Assembly: GCA_032622095.1 (NCBI GenBank)
Contig: CP136064.1
Location: forward strand, 186,538,209 to 186,602,208
DNA length: 64,000 nt
DNA from: Siphonodentalium dalli
Lineage: Eukaryota > Mollusca > Scaphopoda > Gadilida > Siphonodentaliidae
Direction: 5' to 3'
In this document: piece after piece, positions 34,691 to 47,392 of the stretch
How positions within the stretch are numbered: position 1 is the first letter of the stretch
Layout: each line of letters begins with the position of its first letter
Made by a program: the position numbers and the translations under genes
Notes under the pieces: generated by a model
Told to the model about the DNA's origin: nothing
The model's input: the letters and a program-made list of their open reading frames with translations, nothing else
Databases searched by the model: none

Positions 34691-37188
34691 TCAACGATCA
34701 GCTTCGGGTGATGCTCCGGATCATTACTTGTTATTCATCAGATTTAAATCACAATAATATATATATAGTATAAAAGAATGTGACAGTCGTGGATTGAACA
34801 TATCTGACAAAACGGTGTAGAATAACTACAGAACACAACTTGCATCATAATCTCGAATATTTTATGGAACTCTTTGCGAACTTCGCATAGTTACATTTCG
34901 CTCGAGCTATACACTCTCGGGTGTTTCTACAGAAAAGGCATATAACTCAAATTGAGAAAATACGAATATAAAAACTTCATCCTATATGATATTCATTTTT
35001 TGGATAGGATGTGTGTTATTCTTCTAAAATCTAGCCAGGGAAAATTTCAAAGCCAATGGCAAGGTCGTGTGCAATGTCAAATTCCGTTTTTTTGAAAACA
35101 TTATTGTTGTTACACAAACGTACACGCGCAATATAGTTCCTGTTAAACTGACAAATACGACGATGAACCAAGTCTGCAACGTTTGTTAATTTCCATACGT
35201 GCACAGGCATGGGTACCCATAGTTAAAACAGTGGATTGGATTGTCAACATCAATCGGATGTTTGAAAATATACTTTATTTTTACAGTAAATTCTAACTCC
35301 CGGCTCTAATTATTTTCTGTCATATTAAAACGTGGGGACTATACGTATAGTGGTACCATCACTGCCACCAAAGAACACCAACGTGGATACGATATTAAAT
35401 TAAATTCAATCTCGAATTACTATCAATATGGATATTTTTCATATAATAACACAGTGTTTCTGTAATGACAATCACGTTTGTGTAATGACAATCACGTTTG
35501 TGTAACGACACAACACACCTTTGCCATTAACGTATAAATTGTTTGTATAAATTGTTTGTTTGTATATATGTATATATGTTTGGCTATGTTCCAACTTAAA
35601 TGTTGGCTTTGCAAATAAACTATCAATCAAACCATGCTAACTTATGGCACGAACAGAAAAATAAAATGCATAATGTTCGATATTTCTATTTTCCACCCAG
35701 AACTTGAAATTGTACCAGTGCAATTAAATAGGGATAGCATCTCAATGCAAAATCTATATAAAAGTGTTTGTCTGTCCATGTGTGTCTGTGTGTTTACCTG
35801 TCACGATTTGGCGCGTTAAAAAATACATCATCCCCATGTTCGATTGTGCCCAAATTTAGCCATGTCCTGAACCACATTTATAGAACACAACACGAAAAAT
35901 GTCAGGCCAATCGGTACAAGACAACCTGAGATATAACGCGTTTCCCAAAGATTATCAACGAGATATATTTCTGATGTAATCCGTTACCTTCTCTAAAGAC
36001 GAATGTGGTTTCAGCGGCGTCCGTAATAAATTCCAGATAAACTCCCTCGCCGTTTGTCGGCTTTCTTTAATCGTTATCAGTGGTGCATCGGTTACTATAT
36101 TGCCATGCATGTCATGTTTATCACCCGTCAGTTTTTACCTCAGACGAATTAAAGGGGCATATGTGAGCAAAAGAGAGCGTTCCTTATCAGCTTAAAATAT
36201 ATGTAGGAAAATTGGTACACATTGATCACAGCATGGTCAGGGATAGACGCCTTCGACCTCAGATACCATACAGCATGAAGGGACTGATAAATTAGATGAT
36301 TAATAAAGAGAGTTTATTATCTGCTAAGAAAATATGTGGGGAAAATTGGTGCACAGTGGTAACAAGACACGGGGAATGTCAGGGGGTAGGTGCCGTTGAC
36401 CTCAAGTGACTTAAGGGCAATACTAATTAGCAATCAAGAGCGTTTATTATCAGCTTAAACTAACTCATCACACGATGTTCCTGCATATCATGTTTGCCAC
36501 CTGCCATTTCTGGTGGGCAATCCCCTAGTCTATGGCCTGGTGCGGTGGATACATAGTGTTTACATACCAACACCAGATATTTTTGGAACGGGTGAGACCT
36601 TGACATAAGCGCCCGGGTTTCCAACATTGAAATAACCCGACTGATAACATGTGGTTGGCGTTCATCGATATGATGGTGTTTGACATTGCGACAAGTTGTG
36701 CAATAACACAGTTCATGTCAAAAGTACCCGATAATTGTGGACGAAGTCAATGGTCTGTATATGAAATTAAACAAAATGTCTGAATGGAATGAAACACTCT
36801 TTTGTTGGACAATATAATATAGAGATGGGTGTTTCGTCGACATGAAATGTCTATCCTGCAACAGAATGTCCCTGTTGAAAAATTTCCACATAACTTCTAA
36901 AATGGCTGAAGTTGTTCCATCATCTGTATCCTCAATCTCAAATGGACTTCAATGTTTCATTTCTATATATATTCAGATAATAAAGTCAGATACAAACACC
37001 CCAACCAGAAAACTCATTATTCATGTAATACCAGACAGGCAAATTGATTGCTTCGTATTGAATAATAATTTAGACCCGTACGATTTGGTTCACTTGCTTG
37101 TGGATCATTGTAGGGTGTTAAAGTGATAATATGTACTTATTGACCTGCATAATATGGCATACGATATTAACCCTTTCATGTACATGAA
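34691..37188. other. Intergenic with small repeats, no gene seen
   Basis: 35468-35511 holds a short tandem of TGTAATGACAATCACGTTTG. 35531-35590 is TTTGTATA-rich and followed by AATAAACTATC, like a retroelement tail. The 36842-37126 frame has no recognised domain and may belong to the decayed retrotransposon downstream. Confidence 0.35.
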
Positions 37189-39180
37189 TTGAATAAGTCG
37201 TCAACTACTTCAATGAACAACGATCTCCAGCAATGGAGTTATAATTTAGAATTATCTGAGATAGAGTATACACGTAACGCGAGTACGGTAACAGAAAAAA
37301 TAAATCACTTAGCCTCAAAATACATACCAAATAAAATAGCCTCCATACGACCAGACGAACCAAGTTGGCTGACTTGCCAAATTCGCAGACTAATTATACA
37401 AAGAATTAATTATTCAAACGCTAAGCACAAGAAAACCGATCATGCCTGGGTCCGATATAGATCCAAGAGAAACGAAGTCACTTCTTGTATAAAGAGTGCC
37501 AAGCAGAGACTAATCGATAAAACAGTCAGTACTGGGAAATTGCTTTACAGAATCTTCACTTTGGTGGAAAACTATGAATCGACGCATGGGCCCTGACAGA
37601 AAACACATACCGGCATTTAAAAATGGGGATTCGATTACAACCAACAATGTATCAAAAGCTGAGATTTTTAGTAAATACTTTTGTTCGATTTCTGCCCTCC
37701 CGAACGAAGACAGAGTAAAATTACAGCCCTTTGACTAAAAGACTCATTCCAGACTGGATACATTCGTTATCACACGCGAAGAAATATATAAATCACTGAA
37801 AAGTGTTCAATCTGCAAAAGCTAGTGGCCCTGACGGAATTAGTCCAAGAATATTGAAACTTTGTGCATCCTCGCTAGCTGGTCCACTAGAATTTGCTTTT
37901 AAGAAATTTCTCGAAAAATAGAAAATGGCAAATGTATGTCCCATATACAAAAAAGACGACCTCCACCGACCCAAGTAATTATTGCCCAGTTTCTCTTCTC
38001 TGTCTTGTCTAAAATTTTCGAAAAGTGTATATACCTTCATATGAATGAATATTTAAGAGATTTTAATAGTATATTCCTATACAGATACTAGGGGATTGGA
38101 GGACAAATTATTATAACTTAGATGGACCTCCGTTCCCCACAATACAGAATAAGTATAACAATCATAAACAGTATATTAAACAGAATAGGTTTGGCATGAG
38201 GGTGCATGTATACAATAACAATTGAATTTGAATAACTATACTATTAAGTATTACTGGTGAGTGATAGTGTGGTGGTGGTGGTGGTGGTGGTGGTGGTGGT
38301 GGGGAGGGGGTAAATGTGGGGTGCAAATTAACTATAAAGGTCAAGTGGTTCGTTAAGGGATGTTAAGGGGGGTACATGTGCTATTTGAGAGATAATATGC
38401 TTCTAGCAAGCCTTCAATCGTGATTCACTCCGCAAGATAGCACAGTATTTCAGTTAACAGACGTTTACCATTATATAATATCTTCTCTGGATAGTGGCAA
38501 CGAAATTAGATGGCTTTTCTGTGATATCAGCAAGGCATTCGATAAGGTGTGGAATCGGGACTTACTATTTAAGCTGAAAAGAATGGGAATTGTCGGCCCA
38601 ACATATGATCTATTACAAAATAATTTGGACAATCGGCATCAGCGAGTAATCGTTTCAAACTCGAATTCCTGTTGTTGGAGATGTGTCTCAGTTGGTGTGC
38701 CCCAGTGATCCATACTCTGCCCTCTTCTTTTTTTTTATCTACATTAATGATATTGTAGACAATGTTACGTGCAATGTAAGGCTTTTTGCCGATGATACCT
38801 CTTGCCGAGTTATTGCCGCAGAGGTAATCAACAACGATATTAGTCTGATTTTCGAATGATCTAAAACTAAAAAAAAAATGGCTATTGAAATTTAATCCCA
38901 TGAAAACAGAATTTTTAGTATCATGGAAAAATAACATAATCGACCACCCTCCCCTTCAGATGTAGGACAAGGCTATTGTAGAAGTCGAAACCCACAAACA
39001 TTTAGGTCTTACTTTTAACAGAGACGTTACGTGGAAAGATCACATCACTTGTATGGGGCTATTGCTCCATTGAAGATTCAACCTCTCTAGAAAATATCCA
39101 ACACGAGGCTGCTAGATTAGTCACGGGAGCAACCAGAAACTGCAGTAAAGAATCACTATTATAGTAAACCTGGGCGTAGA
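37189..39180 (+). pseudogene. Decayed non-LTR retrotransposon (CR1/Jockey-like)
   Basis: It starts with the endonuclease to RT linker (WLTCQIRRLIIQRIN, WVRYRSKRNEV). Broken reverse transcriptase follows in several frames: SAKASGPDGISPRILKLCAS, VCPIYKKDD, FCDISKAFDKVWNRDLLFKL, VSVGVPQ*SI, FIYINDIV, FADDTSC, LKFNPMKTEF, and NIQHEAARLVTGATRN near 39090-39140. Frameshifts and stops are frequent. About 38095-38410 is unrelated inserted sequence with a GTGGTGG microsatellite. Not functional. Confidence 0.75.
38268..38307. repeat. (GGT)n microsatellite
   Basis: An uninterrupted run of about eleven GGT/TGG units sits inside the sequence that interrupts the decayed retrotransposon. Confidence 0.8.
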
Positions 39181-39363
39181 GTTATTATACTGTCGACACA
39201 GTGATCGACAAACACCCGTCAACAGTAAACGATGTTATGAACCCATAACAAGAAAGTCATGCATATTTCAATATATATAGGTGTCGCCGGTGATAACTGA
39301 AGGTATTGCAAAGCCCAGGTAAGGCATGTATTCATGCGAGACACCGACGAATAGCTGTTTTAA

Positions 39364-39790
39364 CCCTTTACCCAACAAATAGCCTTCAATAGCCTAAAAT
39401 ATCTTCGGTCGTCTCAATAACACCATACACATATGGATATCGTTGGAACCGGTTCGTTGACCACATTGTGATGGTTACAGTTATGCCCTGTGCCAATGCA
39501 TTATCTTATATATGCGAGTCGACCATATATAGGTCGCCTCCCATATATAAGAGAATGCATTGGCCTAAAAAAAAATCTTTTTAACACTTTTTATAATTTT
39601 TTCTTACATTCTATAACAAGTTTATAATTTGTTCTTACATTTTTTAACATGTTTCTACATCCTTTGACAATTTTATCATTTTTAATATGTGTTAAGCCAA
39701 TGCATTCTCTTATATATGCGAGGCGACCTATGGTCGACTCGCATATATAAGAGAATGCATTGGCACAGGGCCATTCTGTTGGGTAAAGGG
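39364..39790. mobile_element. piggyBac-type MITE, copy A
   Basis: TTAA|CCCTTTACCCAACA at the left (TTAA 39360-39363) and TGTTGGGTAAAGGG|TTAA at the right (TTAA 39791-39794). The TTAA target duplication and CCC/GGG ends are the hallmark of piggyBac. Length 427 bp. It contains two ~70-bp palindromes, 39492-39564 and 39696-39764, with outer arm GCCAATGCATTCTCTTATAT. No transposase. Copy B, in opposite orientation, is at 45599-45969. Confidence 0.85.
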
Positions 39791-40152
39791 TTAAACAAAA
39801 TTTCTACTCGTTCAAGGAAAATTAGGATGTTCGTCATTGGACTGTTCAAAGTCGGTACCCGATTCCGTGACATACTGTCCACAGAAATAGCGATTGTGCT
39901 TATAAACAGCTCGAGGCCTAGATGAATTTCTGTTCTATCACGTAACTCTGCTTAAACATAAACTGCGAAACATAGTAACATACTCAGTCTACCATTATAG
40001 TCTCAAAAGGCGTTACTTCGCGAGTCGGCTTTTCTCACAATACGTAAGAGTGTCTTATGGTGATCTTGGAGTAAGTTCTTGACACAATCCCCCGGTTCGG
40101 AAATCGACAGCCTACGACATGCAGGTTATCAAATCGTCTGCCATATGTGGGT

Positions 40153-41373
40153 CTACAGTCTAGTCCTTCTGAACAACACAGCCAACGCCCGCCGAAACAT
40201 TACGTCCATGCAGATGTAAACTATTGGGTTTATGAAGGCAATCGTCGCCCAGACCCGTGCACAGAATTCCAATACGCCATCAAGGACGTCATCAAACATT
40301 CGTCGTTGTTTGACTGCTGTCGTCAGTTCTAAAACATATGCGATGAACAGTGGCAAAAATACGATACAGCTGACACCGGTTCCCATGACAACCATTACAG
40401 TTAATTTCTTCATTTTCAACCGTGCGCCCCCTGTACGACAAGGCATATGGCGAGTGTTTGTATCAGCATGTCCTGAACCATGTTTTGCAGACGAATGGTG
40501 GCTGAAGTTGTAATTTTTATTCCCCTTTCTCTACGAGGATTCGGTATATGATCCTATGATGGATATTTTGTTTTGGAGCCTAAATTTCTCACTCTCCAAA
40601 CATTTCTCTCGCCATAACAATGTTATAAACACCGTAGTGTATAGTACCATAGCAATTACAACCTCAGCAAACAAGACGAATGAGACAAAAAACAGGTATA
40701 TCTTTGCAAACCCAACAGTGACATTGAATAGGCAGTTCCGACCACGCAACCATCTGTATTTGGTTTCTGCCTCCTCAATAACATCAAGAAACAGTCCTGG
40801 ACCAGCTTGAAAGGCAAAGTAGATAGTGCCGGCTAGCATAAGTTTCCTCGCCTTCCCAGAAGAGAAATTGCGTAGAGGGTGGCAGATTTTCTGGTACCTC
40901 TCATACCCAACTGCCACTCGTATAAACACCGACAAGCCAATGCACGTTCTCAATATATATCGAGAGATTTTACATGGTATAATAAGCTGATCCGCATAGG
41001 TATATGGGAACATCATGTCCAATATCTCATGAGGTACTGCGAAGCAAATCACGAGATCTGATAAGGCTAAACCGGTTAGGAACCAATTCGCAGCTGTTTT
41101 CGGAAAATACCGACGATAAACCAGAAGAATAACTGTGTTTCCAGGCAAACCGATAGCCACAGCAACGACTAAGTAAGCAATGCTTGGAATAAAATTCTTC
41201 GCTCGATCTGCATTCAGAAATTCCAAGCAGATGTCGGACATGTTAGAACTGATGTTGGGTCCATAAAGAGACGCCATGTTATCACAAATATATCCCGCCT
41301 CCATGACGCAGCACTGCACGGTGTCATACGCTTCCTCGTGTAGCATAAGTTTTGATGTACTTGGCAACGACAA
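40153..41373 (-). pseudogene. Class A (rhodopsin-like) GPCR with one in-frame stop
   Basis: A single-exon frame of 407 codons, interrupted only by TAG at 40531-40533, in the third intracellular loop. N-terminus ~60 residues with glycosylation sites NIS and NMS. TM1 62-86 has GLPGN (N1.50), TM2 has LALSDL (D2.50), Cys134 and Cys204 could form the usual disulphide, and TM3 ends YERY (DRY variant). TM5 is 212-243. After the stop the same frame continues with MKKLTVMVVM, FLPLFIAYV (TM6) and FINPIVYICMD (TM7 NPxxY). An in-frame stop directly precedes the Met. The ligand is unknown. It could be a very young pseudogene, a stop polymorphism, readthrough or a sequencing error. Confidence 0.8.
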
Positions 41374-41939
41374 TGCTGCACTATTCCGAGTTCCAAGTAC
41401 CTTAATTGAGATTGTTCCATCGATTGATATATTTTGTAGCGAGTTTAATTAATGTGCTGTCGTTGAAATAAACACGTAAGTATGAGTAAGTCTATATGCA
41501 TTGATCGAGCGTTAACTTACCAATTTAGTGAACCCTTGGCAATAATAATTGGCCTCCTCTCGAATGTGTCATCAAAAGTTATTAAAGCTGCCACGTTCGA
41601 TTTGATAACAAATAATTCCAAACTTTCTGAAGCAATTTCCGCTCACCAGCCAAAAGAACAAAATATAAATATTGTATGTGCTAGAATACGAATATGGCCA
41701 CTTTAGCTCTAGTGTGGGGTTCAACTCAGCCCTCGCTGCAGGTGTAGATTCCTCATTGCACCCACGTATATGGTTTTCGTTTCGTACAATTTAGCATACA
41801 ATTTGATAATAAAAAAAAGTTAATACATCGTTTTACTTAAAACAGTTATATTTCGGGTCTGGTTGATTCATCATGTGTTCCCATTGAGCATACATGCCAT
41901 CACTCTGACAAGACCTCACTATCGATTAAAATATCCTTG
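41374..41939. other. Upstream of the receptor; no gene seen
   Basis: This could hold the receptor's promoter. No motif is convincing. Confidence 0.35.
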
Positions 41940-42720
41940 ATTTATTGCAGAAAGCGATAGCCACGTAAATGTACACATGTACAAGCCACCATGCATGACC
42001 ACACATTCACTCCATATATATACATACATAAACACCACACAAATGACCATGCATGTAGCCACTCTCTGTATACACATACACATCAGCCATGACCAGATAT
42101 GCACACTGTGTATACCACACAAAGACCCATGACCACACGGTCACGAGTCACCATGCAGGTACACCTGGTATACACATACGTAAATTCCCATCCATTATAA
42201 CCATACAGTCACTCCATGTGTACACACATGCCTCACACATGGCTATATAGCCACTCAAGATATACGTACACACACCATGATCATACAATTACCCAGGTAT
42301 AGGCATACACGTCACAAATGACCATACAGCCCGTCCAGATACATCAATACCCCACACACACGGCCACCAATCCACTCCATACTTGCATATACACATCATC
42401 CATGACAATTCAGCCACACGCTGTATACCCATACACCACATCCATGATCATACGGCCATTCTCTGTATAGCTATACATCCACCAATAGCAACACAACCAC
42501 GACATATATATATGTGCATTCTCTATATACCCATACGTCTCGCCAATGACCATTCGGCTATACTTCAGGTATGCATATACATGCACTTAAACCGTGGCCA
42601 TACAATAATTCCATGCACACCTATACAATACACATTTCCTATAACCGTACAACCACTCCATATTTGCCATACACCCACCCACGAGTATTTATATATCCTC
42701 AAGGAAGGACTTCAAATTGC
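41940..42720. repeat. Degenerate minisatellite (~40-bp unit), part 1
   Basis: Repeated words CATGACCATACAGCCACTC, TGTATACACATACAC and CACACATGACCA recur at irregular 35-45 bp spacing across the block. The array resumes at 43376. No coding meaning is assigned to the long frames read through it. Confidence 0.75.
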
Positions 42721-42879
42721 CTTAGTATATACACCGGTAAATATATGAACTACGCAGTTTAGTAATCTACTGGCTTCCCACTTATGGACCTACTCCCCCA
42801 CTCAATCACCAGTTCTCTGTAATTTTGATCTACCGTATGTACTGTCTTCCAGAGTAGCTGACCAACACTTGATTAACAT

Positions 42880-42940
42880 ATGTATATATATGTGTATAAA
42901 TATATGTATATGTACGAGGGTGTGTATGTGTATATCTATA

Positions 42941-43021
<81 letters not shown>

Positions 43022-43060
43022 GTATATGTATGTGTGTGTGTATATGTATATTTATTTATA
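42880..43060. repeat. TA/TG microsatellite
   Basis: TGTATATATGTG steps lead into a pure (TA)n run at about 42952-43010, then TGTATGTG. Frames here are low-complexity artefacts. Confidence 0.85.
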
Positions 43061-43184
43061 TATGAAGAAAATACCCCTTTGACAAAACCCTGCTCCAACA
43101 TCAGTTAAGACGAACGAAAAATCACATAAACCCCACCAAATGTTATAGCTATCAAATCATCCATAACCCATATATAGCAATATG

Positions 43185-43375
43185 CTCTGGAAGGCACTAC
43201 ACCAATCACCATAAAATCACAAAATATTGCATGTAAATATGTTCAGCTGTCATCTTGTAAACATTTTGTATCTAAATCGATTGTATTGGGAGAGGGGCTT
43301 CATAAGTTGAAAAATCTTGTGCCCCGATCCCTTTTGTATTATATGCAAATAAAATACGTTTCAAGTCAAAGAGTA
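43185..43375 (+). mobile_element. 3' tail of the CR1-like retrotransposon
   Basis: It matches the 3' UTR of the 7.5-11.4 kb element: CTCTGGAAGGC, then GGGAGAGGGGCTTCATAAGT, CTTGTGCCCC..TCCCTTTTGTAT and AATAAAATACGTTTCAAGTC. It is a 5'-truncated insertion splitting the minisatellite, typical of target-primed reverse transcription. Confidence 0.75.
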
Positions 43376-44100
43376 TTTAGCCAACACGTATATACATATA
43401 CACCCACTCGTAACAACACCGCCGCCCAAGGTCCACCTGTATATCTCACCATGACCATACAGTCACTGCGTATATGCATAAACAACACACAGATAACCAT
43501 GTAGCTATACTCTCGCAATACACATACACCAAGCAATGACCATACACCGGGTATCGCAGTACACCCAAACATAACCAATAACCATACAGTCACTCCTTGT
43601 GTACCTCACCCATAAACATACAGAAACTCATCGTATGCCCATACAACTCGCCATGGCCATGCAATCACACCATGTCTATACGAACACCCGGCACATGACC
43701 ATATAGCCACTCTATGTATACATATTCACATCATTCAAGATATTCAATAACTCACTGTATACTGTATACATATTCACCTCACCATGCAGTCACTCCATGT
43801 TTACATGTTCACCTCACCCATATATATACTCACCCATGCCAATACAGTCAATCCGGGAATACATATACACCTCACCAATGGTCATACAGCCCTTCTAAAT
43901 ATACCATTACACCGCACTGCCACCAGTCATGGCCACAAGGACACTCCATATATACCCATACGCCCCGCCAATGACCATCCAGCTACTTCATGTATATACG
44001 TGAACCATACAGTCATTATATGTACACATATAAACATCACACATGACCATACAGCTACTCCCTCTTTATCCATACACCCAATCCATAACCATATAGTATG
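43376..44100. repeat. Degenerate minisatellite, part 2
   Basis: Same ~40-bp vocabulary as 41940-42720 (ATGACCATACAGTCACTCC, TATACACATACACCTCACC). Confidence 0.75.
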
Positions 44101-44109
44101 GTCGTTATG

Positions 44110-44860
44110 CGGTTAGACCCGGAAGAAATTTGTATAGAAGCCGTTTTGGTCTCAAAATGTGCGGACTGATATCCGCGCTTTGGGGAAAATTCCCAATTCA
44201 ACATGGCGTCCAGAATGGCAGTTGCTATCGGAAAATGATGAATTTATGCGGTAGGTGCACAATTAATGCCAAACTCGTAATAATTAAATTGAAATATACA
44301 CACAAAATGTTTAGTCGTAACCATATATGTAGAATGTCTGTCCCAAAATGGCCGCCAAAATGGACAAAATCGAATGAAATTTAAAATTTATGCAAAATTT
44401 AAAAGCTGGTCCTGCCTTGAGTGAACATACGTTCGAATTATGCGAGCAAGAATGGTTTAAGAGTAAAATTTTAATCAGAGATGTACGAATAACCTCTAAT
44501 GTATCTCATGAGAGAGCAAGCGAAATCAGGGTCTTACGTATACATCAAATTAACCTGGACTTTTGGGCGTCCATAAACGGAAAAATACCGCAACTGCATC
44601 TGTACTGTTTATCTCGATTCGTGTGATATAAGTGACCTATCATCATTTATTTTGATATCTACAACATCAAACCTGTCAAATTTCTCTGTTATAGAACAGT
44701 ATGGGAGATATTCAATGAGTACTGGGTAAAATATCACAACAATGCATGGTGGTATACTATGAACGCAATTTATCAAAACACAAAGGAGTACCATAGACTA
44801 TCTTCAATAAATTCTAAACTTAACCGAAATAGCCTACATACTATGTGGCAGAGACTGTAT
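44110..44860 (+). repeat. Dispersed repeat, copy 1
   Basis: It matches 57340-58240 in opposite orientation. Shared blocks include TGTCCCAAAATGGCCGCCAA/GGCGGCCATTTTGTGACA, TCTCATGAGAGAGCAAGCGA/TCGCTTGCTCTCTCGTAAGA and AAACACAAAGGAGTACCATA/TATGGTACTCCTTTGTGTTT. No transposase recognised; class unknown. Confidence 0.6.
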
Positions 44861-45594
44861 TTATAGCTGAAAATCATATTTGATTATATTCACCAAGGTC
44901 ATGTACACGCGAAACGTACTACGTATTCTGCAAACACATCAACGCGTTCGCCCGTTCTCACTAATGTTACACATATCTGCTGCACACAAAACCGTAAATA
45001 GCAACATTGAGTGAATGGTCAACGCTGAAATAACAGCTTTAAACGACGATCACCAGATATTTAGCACATGTGATGGGGGCATTGGCGATATTTTCAAACA
45101 ACTCGGAACTGAAAACTAATATTGTGCATTGCGCGGTAGCATATTCCAGTTGTAAAATGTCGACTGAAGTGATTTTAACGGAATCGTCTGCTAAGAAAGC
45201 GGTTTGGTAGCAGCATGAAAATTAGTCTTTAGTAAAATGTATGATGTTCCTTCTCTTCGATCTGGTGAGATTGGTTGCTAATCTATTGAAGAGATGAACG
45301 TTTCTTTACAGTATAATAAGCATTACGACATAAGTGTGTGGTTTATTATCATGGAGAGTGTTGAAAATTCCGGAAATGTAACTAGTACTTATACCACAAG
45401 GGTGTAAACTTCAGTTTCTGCATTACATTCAATAATTAATCATCATTCCGAATGAAACTAGCTACCACGCACTGTGTGGCGAATCATTACTTCGCGCGTT
45501 GCATGCCCGAAATTATTAGTTTTGACCTGACTGGGTGCATTCTAAGCATAAAACCAGAATGTAAATCAGTGGCCTCGTGCTATTATTTTATATG
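44861..45594. other. Intergenic, no gene seen
   Basis: No supported feature. Confidence 0.35.
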
Positions 45595-45598
45595 TTAA

Positions 45599-45969
45599 CC
45601 CTTTACCCAACAGAACGGCCCGGTGCCAATGCATTCTCTTATATATGCGAGTCGACCATAGGTCGCCTCGCATATATAAGAGAATGCATTGGCTTAACAC
45701 ATTAAAAATTATAAAATTGTTAAAGAATGTAAGAAAAAATGTTTTTTTTAGGCCAATGCATTCTCTTATATATGCGAGGCGACCTATGGTCGACTCGCAT
45801 ATATAAGAGAATGCATTGGCACAGGGCATAACTGTAACCATCACAATGTGGTCAAGGAGCCGATTCCAATGATATCCATATTTGTATGGTTCTATTGAGA
45901 CAGACCGAAGATATTTTAGGCTGTTGAAGCTTTATTTGGCCGGTTTTGGCCGGTTTGTTGGGTAAAGGG
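45599..45969. mobile_element. piggyBac-type MITE, copy B
   Basis: TTAA (45595-45598), then CCCTTTACCCAACA; the right end is TGTTGGGTAAAGGG followed by TTAA (45970-45973). Length 371 bp. It contains palindromes at 45625-45693 and 45752-45820, nearly identical to those of copy A, and runs in reverse orientation relative to it. It has an intact target duplication and no transposase. Confidence 0.85.
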
Positions 45970-46440
45970 TTAACCCCATCGTTATCAAATGTACTATCTT
46001 ATGTGCCGAAACGTCCATGTAATCGAAATGTCCAGCAATCTTATTTAGTATAGAGAGGGTTAAAGCGACACACAAGCTTAATGGCTCCAACTAATCCTTG
46101 TACAGTTGATAAATATCACAGCCAGCTGTAAGTTATTGCAGGGTATATAAAGCCTGTATATGGTAGTATGTCGTGTATTTATCAGCTTATGTTGGCCACA
46201 GGAACGTAAAGAGTGAGACGTCACCGTGTGAAATGTAAAGCATGTATAGATTACTATATAAGTACATTTATACAATCCGTATAAACTCTACTTTTGATTA
46301 CAAGGTGAGAAAAACAAAACTACTGGCGCCAACAGATTTCCAAAAATTCGCGGAAAGTATAAATGTCAAAGTCAGACACCGAAATTGTGAGAATTTACAC
46401 CAGTGTTAATATAATATAATAATACATATGTCATACCTTT

Positions 46441-46575
46441 TCCGTTGACTATATCAAAATGGTGGTCACCGGAGAGGAAAAGTAAACTCGCCTACGGATC
46501 GTGGACTATTCCTCCTATCGGACCACTATTTTAATATATACATATAGTCAACTTTAAACCACTCATTATCTATAT
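46441..46575. repeat. Diverged fold-back, relative of 4019-4154
   Basis: GTTGACTATATCAAAATGGTGGTC faces GGACCACTATTTTAATA..ATAGTCAAC. Mismatches are more frequent than in the other copy. Confidence 0.55.
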
Positions 46576-47392
46576 AATATGTAATTCCGAGGAATACCAT
46601 CTATAATTCAGATATAAGTATTTCGTGTATTTAACGGACTATTGTGGTCCTCGGATCATGACAAAATTTAATGCAAGTAACGACTGTAACATTTTTAGAA
46701 GACTTGAAGATTATGTTATAAATATCCATATAACTATTCGAAGAATTGGACTTAATTACCGATGAATACATTGAAACAAATGTCGAACACGAAACACAGT
46801 AGATATAAGTAACAGATATTGTTAAATGTGAAAATATGAAATGTGATCATCTGTTATGTTATAATTATGTCAGGATATAATAAAAGTGCATACTAACCAT
46901 GTCTGAATATATATACTTCACGTAGGTGTGGTCATGTCCACCACCAAAACTTTTTCACTGTCATTTGAATAAAACTAATCACGACTGCATTTAAATATGT
47001 GCATGCAGATATTTCAATAACAGATTCTCGTAGTCTTTGAGACTTGAATGGGCCATTCAATGGGAATGACAATGTCTGTACAGTGGTCGTATACAATGAG
47101 AGTCCTAGTTATAATGCTCAATTGTACAGACACACTGAAAAATCTTCGTCAGTACGGAACTTCATTCAAATGTCCAGTGTGGCATATGCAGGCAGTGTAT
47201 ACGACCATTGGAGTATTGCGGACAATATTATCGATAACAGCCTTAAGAAGACATTGGAGTATTCAAATTATGTACACAGCGTTGATGTCTATGCGAAATT
47301 TCATTGGGTTATCTCCCACCCATTGCACCCAGGTGGCGTTCTGACTATTGGGGTCCAACCAGTGAGAGTAAACATAACTAGAATTATAGTGC
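46576..47392. other. Intergenic, no gene supported
   Basis: A 163-codon frame (47044-47535) runs into the duplicated block and shows no known domain. I do not call it a gene. Confidence 0.35.

Noticed and set aside
36842-37126. 94-codon frame as part of the retrotransposon endonuclease
   Set aside because: No endonuclease motif is visible, so it was left out of the 37189-39180 call.
42802-43108. Long frames of alternating Tyr/Ile/His across the TA/TG stretch
   Set aside because: Produced by the (TA)n microsatellite; low complexity on both strands.
41940-44100. CRISPR-like spacing of repeats
   Set aside because: Units are degenerate and contiguous, with no constant repeat/unique spacer pattern, in a eukaryotic context; it is a minisatellite.
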